From Bacteroidaceae bacterium (GTDB taxonomy: Bacteria; Bacteroidota; Bacteroidia; Bacteroidales; Bacteroidaceae), in NCBI GenBank assembly GCA_016292045.1, contig JAEEZX010000022.1, forward strand, positions 16,636-80,635: 64,000 nt of DNA. The letters run 5' to 3'. The position numbers and the translations under genes are program-made. Shown here piece after piece: positions 26,822 to 35,862 of this stretch. Position 1 is the first letter of the stretch. Each line of letters starts with the position of its first letter. The notes beneath the pieces were generated by a model, which saw only the letters and a program-made list of their open reading frames with translations, had not been told where the DNA came from and made no database searches.

Positions 26822-28730
26822 ACATTACGCACTCTGCATTCTGCAACGGTTCATATCCCGTACCCTTGCCTTCATAGCCGGAGTTCTTGAAATACTCCAC
26901 GAAATTCAGACGCAGAGGATGCACGAAAGCCGAGATGGCAGAGAGCAGCAGGTTGAGGGTGTGACCGATGAAATATATCAGCCAGGCAGCAACCAAAATA
27001 CCTTGAGCCGCCATCATATCACCAATCTGATTGAAGGCACTGCCCAGAGCACCGCCCGCCAGACACAGGGCATAAAGACGCACATAGGAGAGCACGTCGC
27101 CCAGAAGTCCAGAGGCCATATTATAGGTGTCGTAGAGACCGGCCAAAGGATTGATGATAAGAGCCTTCAGGGGCGATGACTTGAGACGCCCGATATTGTT
27201 GAGCAGATAGATGCCCACCGCACTCACGGCTCCGATACCGATGATGACGAAACGCGTGGTTTCGGGAGAGAGAGTACCCACCATTGAGAGCGTACCCACG
27301 ATGATACCTCCGATGAGAAGCAGGTTCCAGGCCCACGTGCTAAGCGTAGCAGAGAGTCCCTCCTTGGCGGTGTAGAGTATGGCCTTGACCATCATGGCAA
27401 TACACAGATGCACCACACCGATGATGATGGCAGCCGCCATCTGGAAGGAATAGTTGGTGCCGGGGAACTTACCGCCCACAAAGGCGTAGTAGTCGTGCAA
27501 AGGTGTGCCGTCGGGGACATAGTCGATGATGCTGAGACCGAAGAAGGTGCCCAGGGCCAGACCCACCAATGTGGTCGCCACACCGAGGGTGAACACCATA
27601 TCGCCGCAACCGTGGAGCATCTCGCCCACAACGGGAGTCTTACGCGCCTTGCCCATAATCTCAAGCAGGCCATAGAGCGTGATGATGATGCCGTAGCCTC
27701 CGTCGCCCATACAGATGGCGAAGAAGAGGGTGAAGAACGGAGCCACAATGGGCGTGGGGTCCCACTCATTGTAACAGGGGAACCCGTACATGCGCGTGAG
27801 GCGCTCGAACATACGATTGAAGCGGTTGTTGTGAAGCTGAATTGGTACGTTGTCCGTAGCCACAGGGTCTCGCATCTCATAGTACGCCTGTTCCTTGGAG
27901 AGGAATGCTGAGATATTCTTCTCCTCCTTCACAGGGAACCACCCTTCCATCACCACCACCGTGTCGAGGGCTGCACGCTGTGTCTTCAGCGTAGCCTCCT
28001 CGCGCGCCACAGCGCTCTCGATTTCTCCCTGCAGGGCTATGATGTCACCTATGTTGTCTTCCGCTATCTTGTTGCGCTCAAACTCCAGAGCATCGCGCTG
28101 GGAAGTAAGAGACGCTATCTCGCGCTCCACCTCATCTAACGACATCTCCGGCAGACGCAGCGACTGCGCAGCGACGCGCTCACTCTCCTGCCCTTCTATG
28201 TCGAAGGTGAGGAAATACACGAAACGCTTGTCACGGTTGATAACCAAAGACGTATATTCGGGGAACTTCTCATCGAAACGGCTTGCGGATGCAATACGGT
28301 AGTGCTCGCGGATGCCAGCATCGTGCAGCTTCTTCATCATCGCCTTGTCGATGGCACCCCACGGGCGCAAGTCCTCTGCATCGCGCTGCAACTGCTCCAT
28401 ACGGGGCGTAATCGCTGCGAGAGAGGCTCCTATCTCCTGCACGCGGCGTACCAGTTTCATCGCCTGCGATGCCTCGATACTCTCCGTCACTCCGGCATTG
28501 CCCACAGGAACATCCTCAAGGAAGACACCCGCGAGCTGCTGCAGCGAATAAAGCACATCCTTCACATCACGTTCCTGCTGACGTAGCGTACGCAGCGTGG
28601 CGGGTTCCGCCATCGTCTGGTCGCCCGACTTCTGAATGTGTACCACACCCAAAGCCTGCAAGTCGTGAAGGAAGCTGTCGTATTCCTTGTGGTAGACAAG
28701 GAACGTAAGTTTTTTCATCCTCTCAATCAT
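26820..28730 (-). CDS. ntpI: V/A-type ATPase subunit I (stator, a-subunit)
   Basis: This 636-residue membrane stator subunit holds the two ion half-channels against the K ring. The N-terminal cytoplasmic half (about 1-320) is coiled-coil rich (EMSLDEVEREIASLTSQRD). The C-terminal half has about seven membrane spans beginning near FTLFFAICMGDGGYG. Family blocks GDGGYG and LSYVRLYALCLAGGALGSAFN carry the functional arginine in the second. Its ATG overlaps the ntpD stop by 4 bases (ATGA), so translation is coupled. Confidence 0.92.
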   Translation of the reverse strand: MIERMKKLTFLVYHKEYDSFLHDLQALGVVHIQKSGDQTMAEPATLRTLRQQERDVKDVLYSLQQLAGVFLEDVPVGNAGVTESIEASQAMKLVRRVQEIGASLAAITPRMEQLQRDAEDLRPWGAIDKAMMKKLHDAGIREHYRIASASRFDEKFPEYTSLVINRDKRFVYFLTFDIEGQESERVAAQSLRLPEMSLDEVEREIASLTSQRDALEFERNKIAEDNIGDIIALQGEIESAVAREEATLKTQRAALDTVVVMEGWFPVKEEKNISAFLSKEQAYYEMRDPVATDNVPIQLHNNRFNRMFERLTRMYGFPCYNEWDPTPIVAPFFTLFFAICMGDGGYGIIITLYGLLEIMGKARKTPVVGEMLHGCGDMVFTLGVATTLVGLALGTFFGLSIIDYVPDGTPLHDYYAFVGGKFPGTNYSFQMAAAIIIGVVHLCIAMMVKAILYTAKEGLSATLSTWAWNLLLIGGIIVGTLSMVGTLSPETTRFVIIGIGAVSAVGIYLLNNIGRLKSSPLKALIINPLAGLYDTYNMASGLLGDVLSYVRLYALCLAGGALGSAFNQIGDMMAAQGILVAAWLIYFIGHTLNLLLSAISAFVHPLRLNFVEYFKNSGYEGKGTGYEPLQNAECVM

Positions 28731-29344
28731 ACGGCTTCCTCCTCCATCTGATTTACTGCACGCTTCTGCTGCAGGGACTTCAATATCTTTTGGGACGACT
28801 TGGAGAGGTTCTCCTCGTCCTCCATGAAACGCTTAATCTTACGCACGGCTTCCTGGAATCCCGGTATCTGCACCTTCTCGAAGAGGTTGACCTTCTGGGT
28901 AGTCTTCTTGCGCGCATGGTCGAGCAGCGTCAGTTTGGCTAACACGAACTCGCGCTCCACAGCCGTCTTGGCAAGCCCCTCGAGCAGTTTGATGCCGTCG
29001 AAGTACCATTTGGGCGCGGAGAAAAGTCCGAAGGGCTTTGCATCCAGGCGTATGGCAGAGAGCACAGGAACGCGCACACCGGCTATCTTCTTGACACCGA
29101 GCTCCACATCTTTGAGCGACACAAGGGAGGTGTCGAATTCACCCCAGAGGGCGAACATCGCCTCGTAGCCGTCTATCTGCTGCTGCAGCTTGCGCTCCAG
29201 GGCATCGGCCTCCTCCTTGCATTTCTTCACCTCAAGGCGCAGCGCCGTCTCCTTGCTCTTGATGATGGGCAGAGTGCGCTGGCGCATCTTGAGGTTCTTC
29301 TCAAGCTGCTGGAGCGATGTCTTATTGTATTGAAACTTTATCAT
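28727..29344 (-). CDS. ntpD: V/A-type ATPase subunit D (central shaft)
   Basis: 205 residues forming the coiled-coil axle that turns inside the A3B3 head. The start is placed at MIKFQYNKTSLQQLEKNLKM, which matches the family. A longer frame begins 57 bases upstream but only translates the repeat DNA, so it is rejected. Two long helices (residues 5-60 and 150-200) flank a central globular part. Between ntpB and this gene lies an inverted repeat (29348-29465). Confidence 0.9.
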   Translation of the reverse strand: MIKFQYNKTSLQQLEKNLKMRQRTLPIIKSKETALRLEVKKCKEEADALERKLQQQIDGYEAMFALWGEFDTSLVSLKDVELGVKKIAGVRVPVLSAIRLDAKPFGLFSAPKWYFDGIKLLEGLAKTAVEREFVLAKLTLLDHARKKTTQKVNLFEKVQIPGFQEAVRKIKRFMEDEENLSKSSQKILKSLQQKRAVNQMEEEAV

Positions 29345-29347
29345 TAT

Positions 29348-29465
29348 GTTAGTTGACGAGTTGACGAGTTTACAAGTTGACGAGTGATTTGTATATGACA
29401 AGAGAGTTTTTCCAGAAATGAAACAACTTGTCTACTTGTCAACTTGTGTACTTGTCAACTTATTT
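29348..29465 (-). repeat. Long inverted repeat between ntpB and ntpD
   Basis: Units of AACTTGTCAACTTG type at 29421-29465 and their inverted counterparts GTTGACGAGTTGACGAG at 29348-29391 face each other across about 30 bases. In the mRNA they can form an imperfect hairpin of roughly 35-40 pairs. The ntpB stop codon lies inside the repeat. It could slow or cut transcripts between the abundant A and B subunits and the single-copy D and I subunits. That function is inference. Confidence 0.75.
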
Positions 29466-30782
29466 CCAGTAAATGTCGGTGAATTCTTTCTTAATATTAA
29501 CTTCTTCGAGTTTGAAATACTTGCGGAAAAGGCCCCACGTCACATCGAGCATCTCCTCTGTGTTGAGGTTCACATCGATGGCGAGCAACTTGTCGGCATA
29601 CTCCTTGGCGAAGTCCAGACAGCGGTTGTCGTAATCGGTGAGGTCGAAACCGTTCTCCAACTTCGTCTTTGCATTGGCTGCATCGGCATACAGACGGATT
29701 GCTGCGTTCATCACCTGAGAGTGGTCCTTGCGTGTCTTCTTACCTGCCACGAGCTGCTTCAGACGCGAGAGCGAGCGGAACGGGTCGACAATGACCTTAC
29801 CGATGTCGGAATCGCGACGCAGGTAGAGCTGACCCTCCGTGATATAACCCGTGTTATCGGGCACGGCGTGTGTGATATCACCGCCGGAGAGCGTTGTCAC
29901 GGCAATGATGGTGATACTGCCGCCGCCCACACTTTCGGGGAACTGCACAGCCTTCTCGTAAATCTTTGCCAGGTCGGAATAGAGCGAACCGGGCATTGAG
30001 TCCTTAGAAGGAATCTGGTCCATACGGTTGGACACGATAGACAGGGAGTCGGCATACGATGTCATATCGGTGAGGAGCACAAGTACCGTCTCATGCTTCT
30101 CCACAGCAAAATACTCTGCTGCCGTGAGTGCCATGTCGGGCACGAGGAGTCGCTCCACAGCGGGGTCTTCCGTAGTGTTGATGAAGGAGATGATGCGGTC
30201 GAGGGCACCGGCTCCTGCAAACGTGTTGCGGAAGAAATAGTAGTCGTCGTTGGTCATACCCATACCGCCGAGGATAATCTTGTCGGCCTTGGCGCGCATT
30301 GCCACCATTGCCATCACCTCATTGAAGGGCTGGTCGGGGTCGGCGAAGAACGGTATCTTCTGACCGGACACCAGTGTGTTGTTGAGGTCGATACCTGCGA
30401 TACCCGTAGCAATCAGTTCTGACGGCTGCTTGCGACGCACAGGATTCACGGACGGTCCGCCGATGGGCACTTCCCTGCCCTCAATCTCCGGTCCTCCGTC
30501 GATGGGTTGTCCGTAGGCATTGAAGAAACGTCCTGCCAACTGGTCGCTCACCTTCAGCGAGGGCGACTTGCCGAGGAACGTCACTTCTGCATTGGTCGGA
30601 ATACCGCCAGTGCCTTCAAACACCTGCAAGGTGACATCGTCACCCATGATTTTCACCACCTGAGCCAAACGCCCGTTGATGGTAGCCAATTCGTCATATC
30701 CCACGCCCTTTGCCTTAAGAGAACAGGTGGCCTTGGTGATTTGGCTTATCTTCGTATATACTTTCTGAAATGCTTGTGCCAT
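29460..30782 (-). CDS. ntpB: V/A-type ATPase subunit B
   Basis: The 440-residue non-catalytic head subunit alternates with subunit A in the A3B3 ring. It has the ATPase fold but no Walker A motif. At that position it reads VSGQKIPFFADPDQP. The block FINTTEDPAVERLLVPDMAL near residue 195 and the SLSRLKQLVAGKKTRKDHSQ region near residue 340 are typical. It lies 33 bases after ntpA. Confidence 0.95.
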   Translation of the reverse strand: MAQAFQKVYTKISQITKATCSLKAKGVGYDELATINGRLAQVVKIMGDDVTLQVFEGTGGIPTNAEVTFLGKSPSLKVSDQLAGRFFNAYGQPIDGGPEIEGREVPIGGPSVNPVRRKQPSELIATGIAGIDLNNTLVSGQKIPFFADPDQPFNEVMAMVAMRAKADKIILGGMGMTNDDYYFFRNTFAGAGALDRIISFINTTEDPAVERLLVPDMALTAAEYFAVEKHETVLVLLTDMTSYADSLSIVSNRMDQIPSKDSMPGSLYSDLAKIYEKAVQFPESVGGGSITIIAVTTLSGGDITHAVPDNTGYITEGQLYLRRDSDIGKVIVDPFRSLSRLKQLVAGKKTRKDHSQVMNAAIRLYADAANAKTKLENGFDLTDYDNRCLDFAKEYADKLLAIDVNLNTEEMLDVTWGLFRKYFKLEEVNIKKEFTDIYWK

Positions 30783-30815
30783 AATCGTAGAATGTCAAAT
30801 GTTTAATGTTAAATA

Positions 30816-32564
30816 TCATTTGCATTCAAGCATATTATCAATTTGCTTGATATAATCATAATACTGTTCGCTCTTGAAGGCGGAATAGTTCATCTGCTTG
30901 CAGAGGTTTATCATCTTCTTGAAATAGTCCGTCACATCGAGGAACGTGTCGAACGAGTAGTCTTCCTTGTCGCAGATGCGGGTCACAAGATTCAGTATCT
31001 CCTCCTGACGCTCCAACGGAGTCACAGCATCCACCTCATCGAAGGCATCCTGCTGGAGAACGACGTAGTCGATAACCTCCGACTTCCAAAACGTTACGTG
31101 ATACTCAACAGGAACGCCGTCGTCACCGAGAATATTTATCTGCTCAGCAATTTCCTTACCGCGCTGCATACGTGTCTTCAGTTTCTGCACCTTAGGAATC
31201 CACTCCTCGTTGATATGCTGCTTGATGTATTCCGCGAATTCGGGATATTCCAGATATTTCGAATAGGAATCAATGGGATTCACGGCCGGGTAGCGTTTCT
31301 TGTCGGCACGATCCTGCTCCAGAGCATAGAAGCAGCGAGCCACCTTCTTGGTGTTTTCCGTCACGGGTTCCTTCAGGTTACCACCTGCAGGAGACACCGT
31401 ACCGAGGAACGTGACACTGCCCACCTCGCCGTTATTGAGATACACATATCCGGCACGTCCGTAGAAGTTTGCCACGAGAGCACCGAGGTCCATCGGAAAT
31501 GCGTCGGGACCGGGAAGTTCCTCCATACGGTTGGACATCTCGCGCAGAGCCTGTGCCCAGCGGCTGGTGGAGTCGGCCATCAGGAGCACGCGCAAGCCCA
31601 TCGAACGGTAGTATTCAGCCATTGTCATAGCGGTGTAGACAGATGCCTCACGGGCAGCCACCGGCATGTTTGACGTGTTGGCGATGATGATGGTGCGTTC
31701 CATCAGTTTGCGTCCTGTGTGGGGGTCTACCAGTTCAGGGAATTCAGAGAATATCTCCACCACCTCGTTGGCACGCTCACCGCACGCAGCGATAATCACG
31801 ATGTCGGCCTCTGCCTGCTTGGAGATGGCGTGCTGGAGCACCGTCTTACCCGTACCGAAGGGACCGGGAATAAAACCCGTACCGCCTTCCACAATGGGGT
31901 TAAAGGTGTCTATCGTACGCACTCCCGTCTCCAGAAGTTTGAAGGGACGAGGCTTCTGTTTGTAGTTTGTCATTGCGAACTTCACAGGCCAGTGCTGCAC
32001 CATATCCACCTTGAGTTCCTCGCCCTTCTCTGTGAGGAGCACGGCGATGGTGTCGTGTATCTTGTACTTGCCAGCGGGCTTAATGCTCTTCACCGTGGCA
32101 ACACCCTCCATCTGGAAGGGCACCATAATCTTCAGCGGCTGGTGGTTCTCTTCCACCTTACCCAGCCAGTCGCTCTGCATGACGCGGTCGCCGGCCTTTA
32201 CGATTGGTTCGAAATCCCATTCACGGTCGCTGTCGAGAGGTTCGGTATACTGTCCGCGCTTGAGGAATACGCCCTCCATCTTGTCAAGGTCGTTCTGCAG
32301 ACCGTCGTAGTTCTTACTCAGCATGCCGGGACCCAGCTGTATCTCCAGAGAATGTCCCGTGAACTCAGCCTCGGCTCCCACTTTCAGGCCTCGTGTGCTT
32401 TCAAAGACCTGAACGTAGACATCGCTGCCCACAATCTTGATGACCTCCGCCATGAGACGGTCACCGCCCGTGGTGATGTAGCATATCTCACCTTGGAGAA
32501 CCGGTCCGTCCACACGGAGTGTGACCATGTTGCTCACTACGCCACTTACTGTTCCTTTTGTCAT
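30816..32564 (-). CDS. ntpA: V/A-type ATPase subunit A (catalytic)
   Basis: The 582-residue catalytic subunit. Walker A GPFGTGKT is at residues 234-241. The A-type bulge domain lies between about residues 115 and 190 (EPIVKAGDRVMQSDWLGKVE). The segment LMADSTSRWAQALREMSNRM carries further nucleotide-site residues. The length agrees with bacterial V/A enzymes. In anaerobic Bacteroidetes such enzymes either make ATP or pump ions; sodium is suggested by subunit K. Confidence 0.96.
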   Translation of the reverse strand: MTKGTVSGVVSNMVTLRVDGPVLQGEICYITTGGDRLMAEVIKIVGSDVYVQVFESTRGLKVGAEAEFTGHSLEIQLGPGMLSKNYDGLQNDLDKMEGVFLKRGQYTEPLDSDREWDFEPIVKAGDRVMQSDWLGKVEENHQPLKIMVPFQMEGVATVKSIKPAGKYKIHDTIAVLLTEKGEELKVDMVQHWPVKFAMTNYKQKPRPFKLLETGVRTIDTFNPIVEGGTGFIPGPFGTGKTVLQHAISKQAEADIVIIAACGERANEVVEIFSEFPELVDPHTGRKLMERTIIIANTSNMPVAAREASVYTAMTMAEYYRSMGLRVLLMADSTSRWAQALREMSNRMEELPGPDAFPMDLGALVANFYGRAGYVYLNNGEVGSVTFLGTVSPAGGNLKEPVTENTKKVARCFYALEQDRADKKRYPAVNPIDSYSKYLEYPEFAEYIKQHINEEWIPKVQKLKTRMQRGKEIAEQINILGDDGVPVEYHVTFWKSEVIDYVVLQQDAFDEVDAVTPLERQEEILNLVTRICDKEDYSFDTFLDVTDYFKKMINLCKQMNYSAFKSEQYYDYIKQIDNMLECK

Positions 32565-32578
32565 ATCTTATTGTCGTT

Positions 32579-33451
32579 TTATTTTTCGTTCTTATTGTAT
32601 CTGCCTTCCGACCTCATGTCGAATGCATCTTCCGTCTTGGGCATGTAGGCGGTAAACTCTGCAGGCACTGTGGCCTCTTTGCGCAGTCCCTCGATGATTT
32701 GAGTGAAGCGTTCCCTGCCCTGTTCGGGGTCAAGGATAGCCCATCGTTCCAGCATCTCGGCCTTCAGAAGGTAGGCATAGAGAGCATCCACGTTGAAGGG
32801 TTCGATGAAGGTCTCGTCCTCTATCCACACCCATTTGAGGGCATCGATGCGACGCTCCTTCTGCACAGGGTCCGTTTCAGCATCTATCTCCTTGAGTCTG
32901 GCAAACAAGTCGTCATCCACATCTGCGGCATCATATCCGTAGGTGTATTGCTCCACGGGCCATCCCTGGCGCTCGCAGATGAGTGCCGTGAGCGTGTTGG
33001 CAATATCCAGATTGAGCGCAGCCCAGCGACCCACAAATCCTGTGCCCTTGGACTTCAGATAGTTCCAGTAGCGCAGCATCAGTGCGTCCTCAGGGAAATA
33101 TCCGGCCTCTCCCTTCCGCTCGAAATACTCTCTCACAAAGGGCGCCATGAACGAGGGGAAACGGGCATCGTCCTGGAATTCGTCTTCCAGCGCATCGGCT
33201 ATCATCTCCTGCAAGTCCTTCTTCGCCCAGTTGCTTCCGTAGGGCAGTTCTGCAAGATTGTCCTCCAGCAGAATCTGCAGGTTTTTGCAGTCGCCTTTGA
33301 GGAAGAAGAGTTCAAGCAGATGCATATCACGCCCCACATCCTCCATCTGGTCATCAATCATCTCGTGCAGCTCCCGGGTGGATACGGCTGCGTCTGTTGA
33401 TTCCAGTTTAAGGTCGGGCAGTCCTGCCAGCAAATAATAGTATTCAGCCAT
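32579..33451 (-). CDS. DUF2764 family protein (V/A-ATPase operon, likely C-type subunit)
   Basis: This 290-residue cytoplasmic, helix-rich protein starts MAEYYYLLAGLPDLKLES. Members of this family occur only in V/A-ATPase operons of Bacteroidetes and some relatives, in the place of the C subunit (NtpC) that joins shaft and ring. There is no separate C gene here, so it probably takes that role. It lies 5 bases after ntpE and 14 bases before ntpA. Function is inferred from position and size. Confidence 0.75.
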   Translation of the reverse strand: MAEYYYLLAGLPDLKLESTDAAVSTRELHEMIDDQMEDVGRDMHLLELFFLKGDCKNLQILLEDNLAELPYGSNWAKKDLQEMIADALEDEFQDDARFPSFMAPFVREYFERKGEAGYFPEDALMLRYWNYLKSKGTGFVGRWAALNLDIANTLTALICERQGWPVEQYTYGYDAADVDDDLFARLKEIDAETDPVQKERRIDALKWVWIEDETFIEPFNVDALYAYLLKAEMLERWAILDPEQGRERFTQIIEGLRKEATVPAEFTAYMPKTEDAFDMRSEGRYNKNEK

Positions 33452-33456
33452 CTTTT

Positions 33457-34044
33457 TCAGAAAAGCATGTCGATAAGTTCCGGACGCAGGAAGTTCTTGA
33501 AATAAGCCTCAAACTGCTCCTCGCCGAAATCCACGCGATAGGCACCGTCCTTGGGACTTACTGTTATCATGGTGTCCTTGCCGTTCACCTTCTCGATTGT
33601 CACGCCCTTGTCCAACAGCGCCTTTGCCTGCTTTGCGAAATATACCTTGAGGGCGTCGGCTTCCTTGGCGGATATCACTACGGGTTCGTCGCTCACCCAT
33701 TTCTCTGCCAGCGCTACAGCGAACTTGCCGAGGAAATCCTTGTCGCCGGCGAGCGATGCGGCAGCCTCCTTCGTTATCTTGTCTGTCAGTATGTTTGCCA
33801 CCTCGCTCTTGAGTGCGTTGAGAGCCTGTGCTGTATAGAGCTTCAACTCATTGCGGGTATTCTTGTCCAACTCCGCAGCGGCCTTCTTGGCAGCCGTTTC
33901 CGTAGCAGAGGCCGTCTCTTTGGCTTCCGCGATAATCTTTGCGGCCTCAACCTGCGCCTTCTCAATTATCTGCGCAGCTTCTGCCTGGCCTTTTTCCACA
34001 CCTTCGCGATAAATCTTTTCGGTGAGTTCTTGCAGTTTTTCCAT
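33457..34044 (-). CDS. ntpE: V/A-type ATPase subunit E (peripheral stalk)
   Basis: 195 residues. The N-terminal half (1-90) is an alanine-, lysine- and glutamate-rich coiled coil (EAAQIIEKAQVEAAKIIAEA). The C-terminal globular half ends in FKNFLRPELIDMLF, which binds the head. It is the first gene of the operon, about 44 bases after a -7 box. No separate G/H stalk partner is seen, which is usual for this operon type. Confidence 0.88.
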   Translation of the reverse strand: MEKLQELTEKIYREGVEKGQAEAAQIIEKAQVEAAKIIAEAKETASATETAAKKAAAELDKNTRNELKLYTAQALNALKSEVANILTDKITKEAAASLAGDKDFLGKFAVALAEKWVSDEPVVISAKEADALKVYFAKQAKALLDKGVTIEKVNGKDTMITVSPKDGAYRVDFGEEQFEAYFKNFLRPELIDMLF

Positions 34045-34087
34045 AAGGATGATATGTTTTTTATATAATTATTAGCACTTTTCCGTG

Positions 34088-34095
34088 CAAATATA
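34088..34095 (-). promoter_or_regulatory. -7 box of the V/A-ATPase operon
   Basis: TATATTTG on the minus strand, 44 bases before the ntpE start, is a full match to TAnnTTTG. A TTCG about 20 bases upstream may act as the -33 box. Confidence 0.65.
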
Positions 34096-34137
34096 GAAAA
34101 AAAGCAAGAATTACCCGAAGCCGCAAGTGGAGTATTT

Positions 34138-34168
34138 TTTGCAATAATAAGTTTTTTTTGTATTTTTG
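34138..34168 (+). promoter_or_regulatory. ispD operon promoter (-33 and -7 boxes)
   Basis: TTTG at 34138-34141 and TATTTTTG at 34161-34168 are spaced by 19 bases, the full consensus. The ATG of ispD starts only 6 bases after the -7 box, so the mRNA would have almost no leader. Confidence 0.82.
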
Positions 34169-34174
34169 CATCCA

Positions 34175-34840
34175 ATGAATACGAAAAACGTAGCCATACT
34201 ACTCGCCGGAGGCTCAGGGAAACGCTTCGGAGCAGACAAACCCAAGCAGTTTCTTCTCATGAACGGGAAGACCATCCTCGAGCACAGCATAGAGGCGTTC
34301 CACCGCAGCGACCTCATCCATCGCATCATCATCGTGGTGCACAGGGATTATGTCGACGAAGTGAAGCGTCTTTCCGCCTCCTACCCGAAGGTGACCGATG
34401 TCGTTCCCGGAGGCAGCGAGCGCTACGAGAGCAGTCTGCACGCCCTGGATGTCTGTACCGGCGGAGACGAGTATCTGCTCTTCCACGATGCCGTGCGACC
34501 GTTCGTCTCACCGTCTCTCATCGCCCGCCTCATCGAAGCGGGTGAAGGCACACGCTGCGTGGCTGCCGCACTGCCCTCCACCGACACCATAGTGAGAGCC
34601 ACTCCCGACGGACGTCTCGTTGAGACACTGCAGCGCAGTGAACTCTGGAACATGCAGACTCCCCAGTGTTTCCCGCAGAGCGTCATACGCAAGGCCTACG
34701 ACCTAGGACTGCAGGACCCGTCATTCTCCCCCACCGATGACTGTGGCGTGGTGATGCACTATCTTCCCGATGTGCCCATCCAACTGATTCCCGGTGAGGC
34801 AGGCAATATAAAAATCACATATCCCGAAGACTTGAAGTGA
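34175..34840 (+). CDS. ispD: 2-C-methyl-D-erythritol 4-phosphate cytidylyltransferase
   Basis: This 221-residue enzyme of the MEP isoprenoid pathway joins CTP to methylerythritol phosphate. The nucleotide-binding loop is LLAGGSGKRFGADKPKQF at residues 9-26. The later blocks LLFHDAVRPFVS and the C-terminal NIKITYPEDLK are typical. The ATG at 34175 is chosen because it follows the promoter and gives the family N-terminus. A TTG 9 bases upstream lies inside the -7 box. It is the first of six overlapping genes. Confidence 0.93.
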   Translation: MNTKNVAILLAGGSGKRFGADKPKQFLLMNGKTILEHSIEAFHRSDLIHRIIIVVHRDYVDEVKRLSASYPKVTDVVPGGSERYESSLHALDVCTGGDEYLLFHDAVRPFVSPSLIARLIEAGEGTRCVAAALPSTDTIVRATPDGRLVETLQRSELWNMQTPQCFPQSVIRKAYDLGLQDPSFSPTDDCGVVMHYLPDVPIQLIPGEAGNIKITYPEDLK

Positions 34841-35862
34841 ACGTCCTGATGCTCTTTTTCAACCGCGTAGACCATTTCTCCCGAGTTTGGGCGGAGGTGA
34901 AGAAGGCGCGTCCCGACAAACTCTTCCTTTATCAGGACGGACCCAGAGGCGACCACGACGACACGCCGGGCATCCTGGCCTGCCGTGCCCTCGTCGCCGA
35001 CGAGAATATCGACTGGCCCTGCGAGGTCCACCGCCTCTATCAGCCGCATAACTACGGATGCGACCCTTCCGGCTTCATGTCGCAGCGATGGGCCTTCTCG
35101 CAGGTGGACCGCTGCATCGTCTTAGAGGACGACGTCGTGCCTTCGCAGTCATTTTTCCGTTTTGCCGAGGAGATGCTCATCCGCTATCAGGACGACGAGC
35201 GCGTCACACTCATTTCCGGGTTCAATACCGATGAGGACAGCAGCCGCTATCCCTCCTTCTCCGAATACTGCGGCGAGAGCGACTATTTTTTTACACGGGC
35301 CTTCTCCATCTGGGGCTGGGCGTCATGGGCGCGTGTGGTGAACAACTGGGACGGCGACTATCGTTTCGTCTCCGACCCCTCCGTATTCCGCCAACTGAAG
35401 GACAAAGTGCGTCTGTATCACCAGCGCCGCGATATGCCACGCATGTGTCAGGCTCACGCTGCCTCCGGAAAGCAGTATTTCGAGAGCATATTCTGGTCGT
35501 ATATGCTTCTTCACGACGGACTCGCCGTCATGCCGCGCCTCAATCTCATCAACAATATCGGGATGGAGAACGGCGCCCACTACGCCACACAACTGGAACT
35601 CATGCCGCGCCGCCTCAGGGAGCAGTTCACGATGCAGCGCCACGAACTCCAGTTTCCCGTCACGCATCCTCTCCACGTAACTGAATATCCCGACTACCAG
35701 CGCCGCTATTATCTGCGCAACGCATGGAACGCCCCCTGGCGTAAGGTGCAGTATTCCCTCGAGGAACTCGCCCTCAATCTCCGCCGCGGCAACCTGCGCA
35801 ACATCATATCAGCCGTAATCAAGAGAATCAAGAAAATATGTCATCTTTCCTCCTACAGTTAA
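34837..35862 (+). CDS. Putative glycosyltransferase (GT-A, HlpA-like)
   Basis: This 341-residue cytoplasmic protein starts with GTG overlapping the ispD stop by 4 bases. The N-terminal FFNRVDHFSRVWAEVKKARP and the block DRCIVLEDDVVPSQSFFRF contain the GT-A type acidic metal-binding cluster (LEDDV). SIWGWASWARV follows near residue 163. Relatives are annotated as glycosyltransferases or hemolytic-protein-like. Acceptor and sugar are unknown. Surface polysaccharide or glycoprotein assembly is a reasonable guess, since the next gene is also a glycosyltransferase. Confidence 0.68.
   Translation: MNVLMLFFNRVDHFSRVWAEVKKARPDKLFLYQDGPRGDHDDTPGILACRALVADENIDWPCEVHRLYQPHNYGCDPSGFMSQRWAFSQVDRCIVLEDDVVPSQSFFRFAEEMLIRYQDDERVTLISGFNTDEDSSRYPSFSEYCGESDYFFTRAFSIWGWASWARVVNNWDGDYRFVSDPSVFRQLKDKVRLYHQRRDMPRMCQAHAASGKQYFESIFWSYMLLHDGLAVMPRLNLINNIGMENGAHYATQLELMPRRLREQFTMQRHELQFPVTHPLHVTEYPDYQRRYYLRNAWNAPWRKVQYSLEELALNLRRGNLRNIISAVIKRIKKICHLSSYS

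Noticed and set aside
29342..29401. A 19-codon upstream extension of ntpD
   Set aside because: It only translates the intergenic repeat; the family N-terminus begins at MIKFQYNK.
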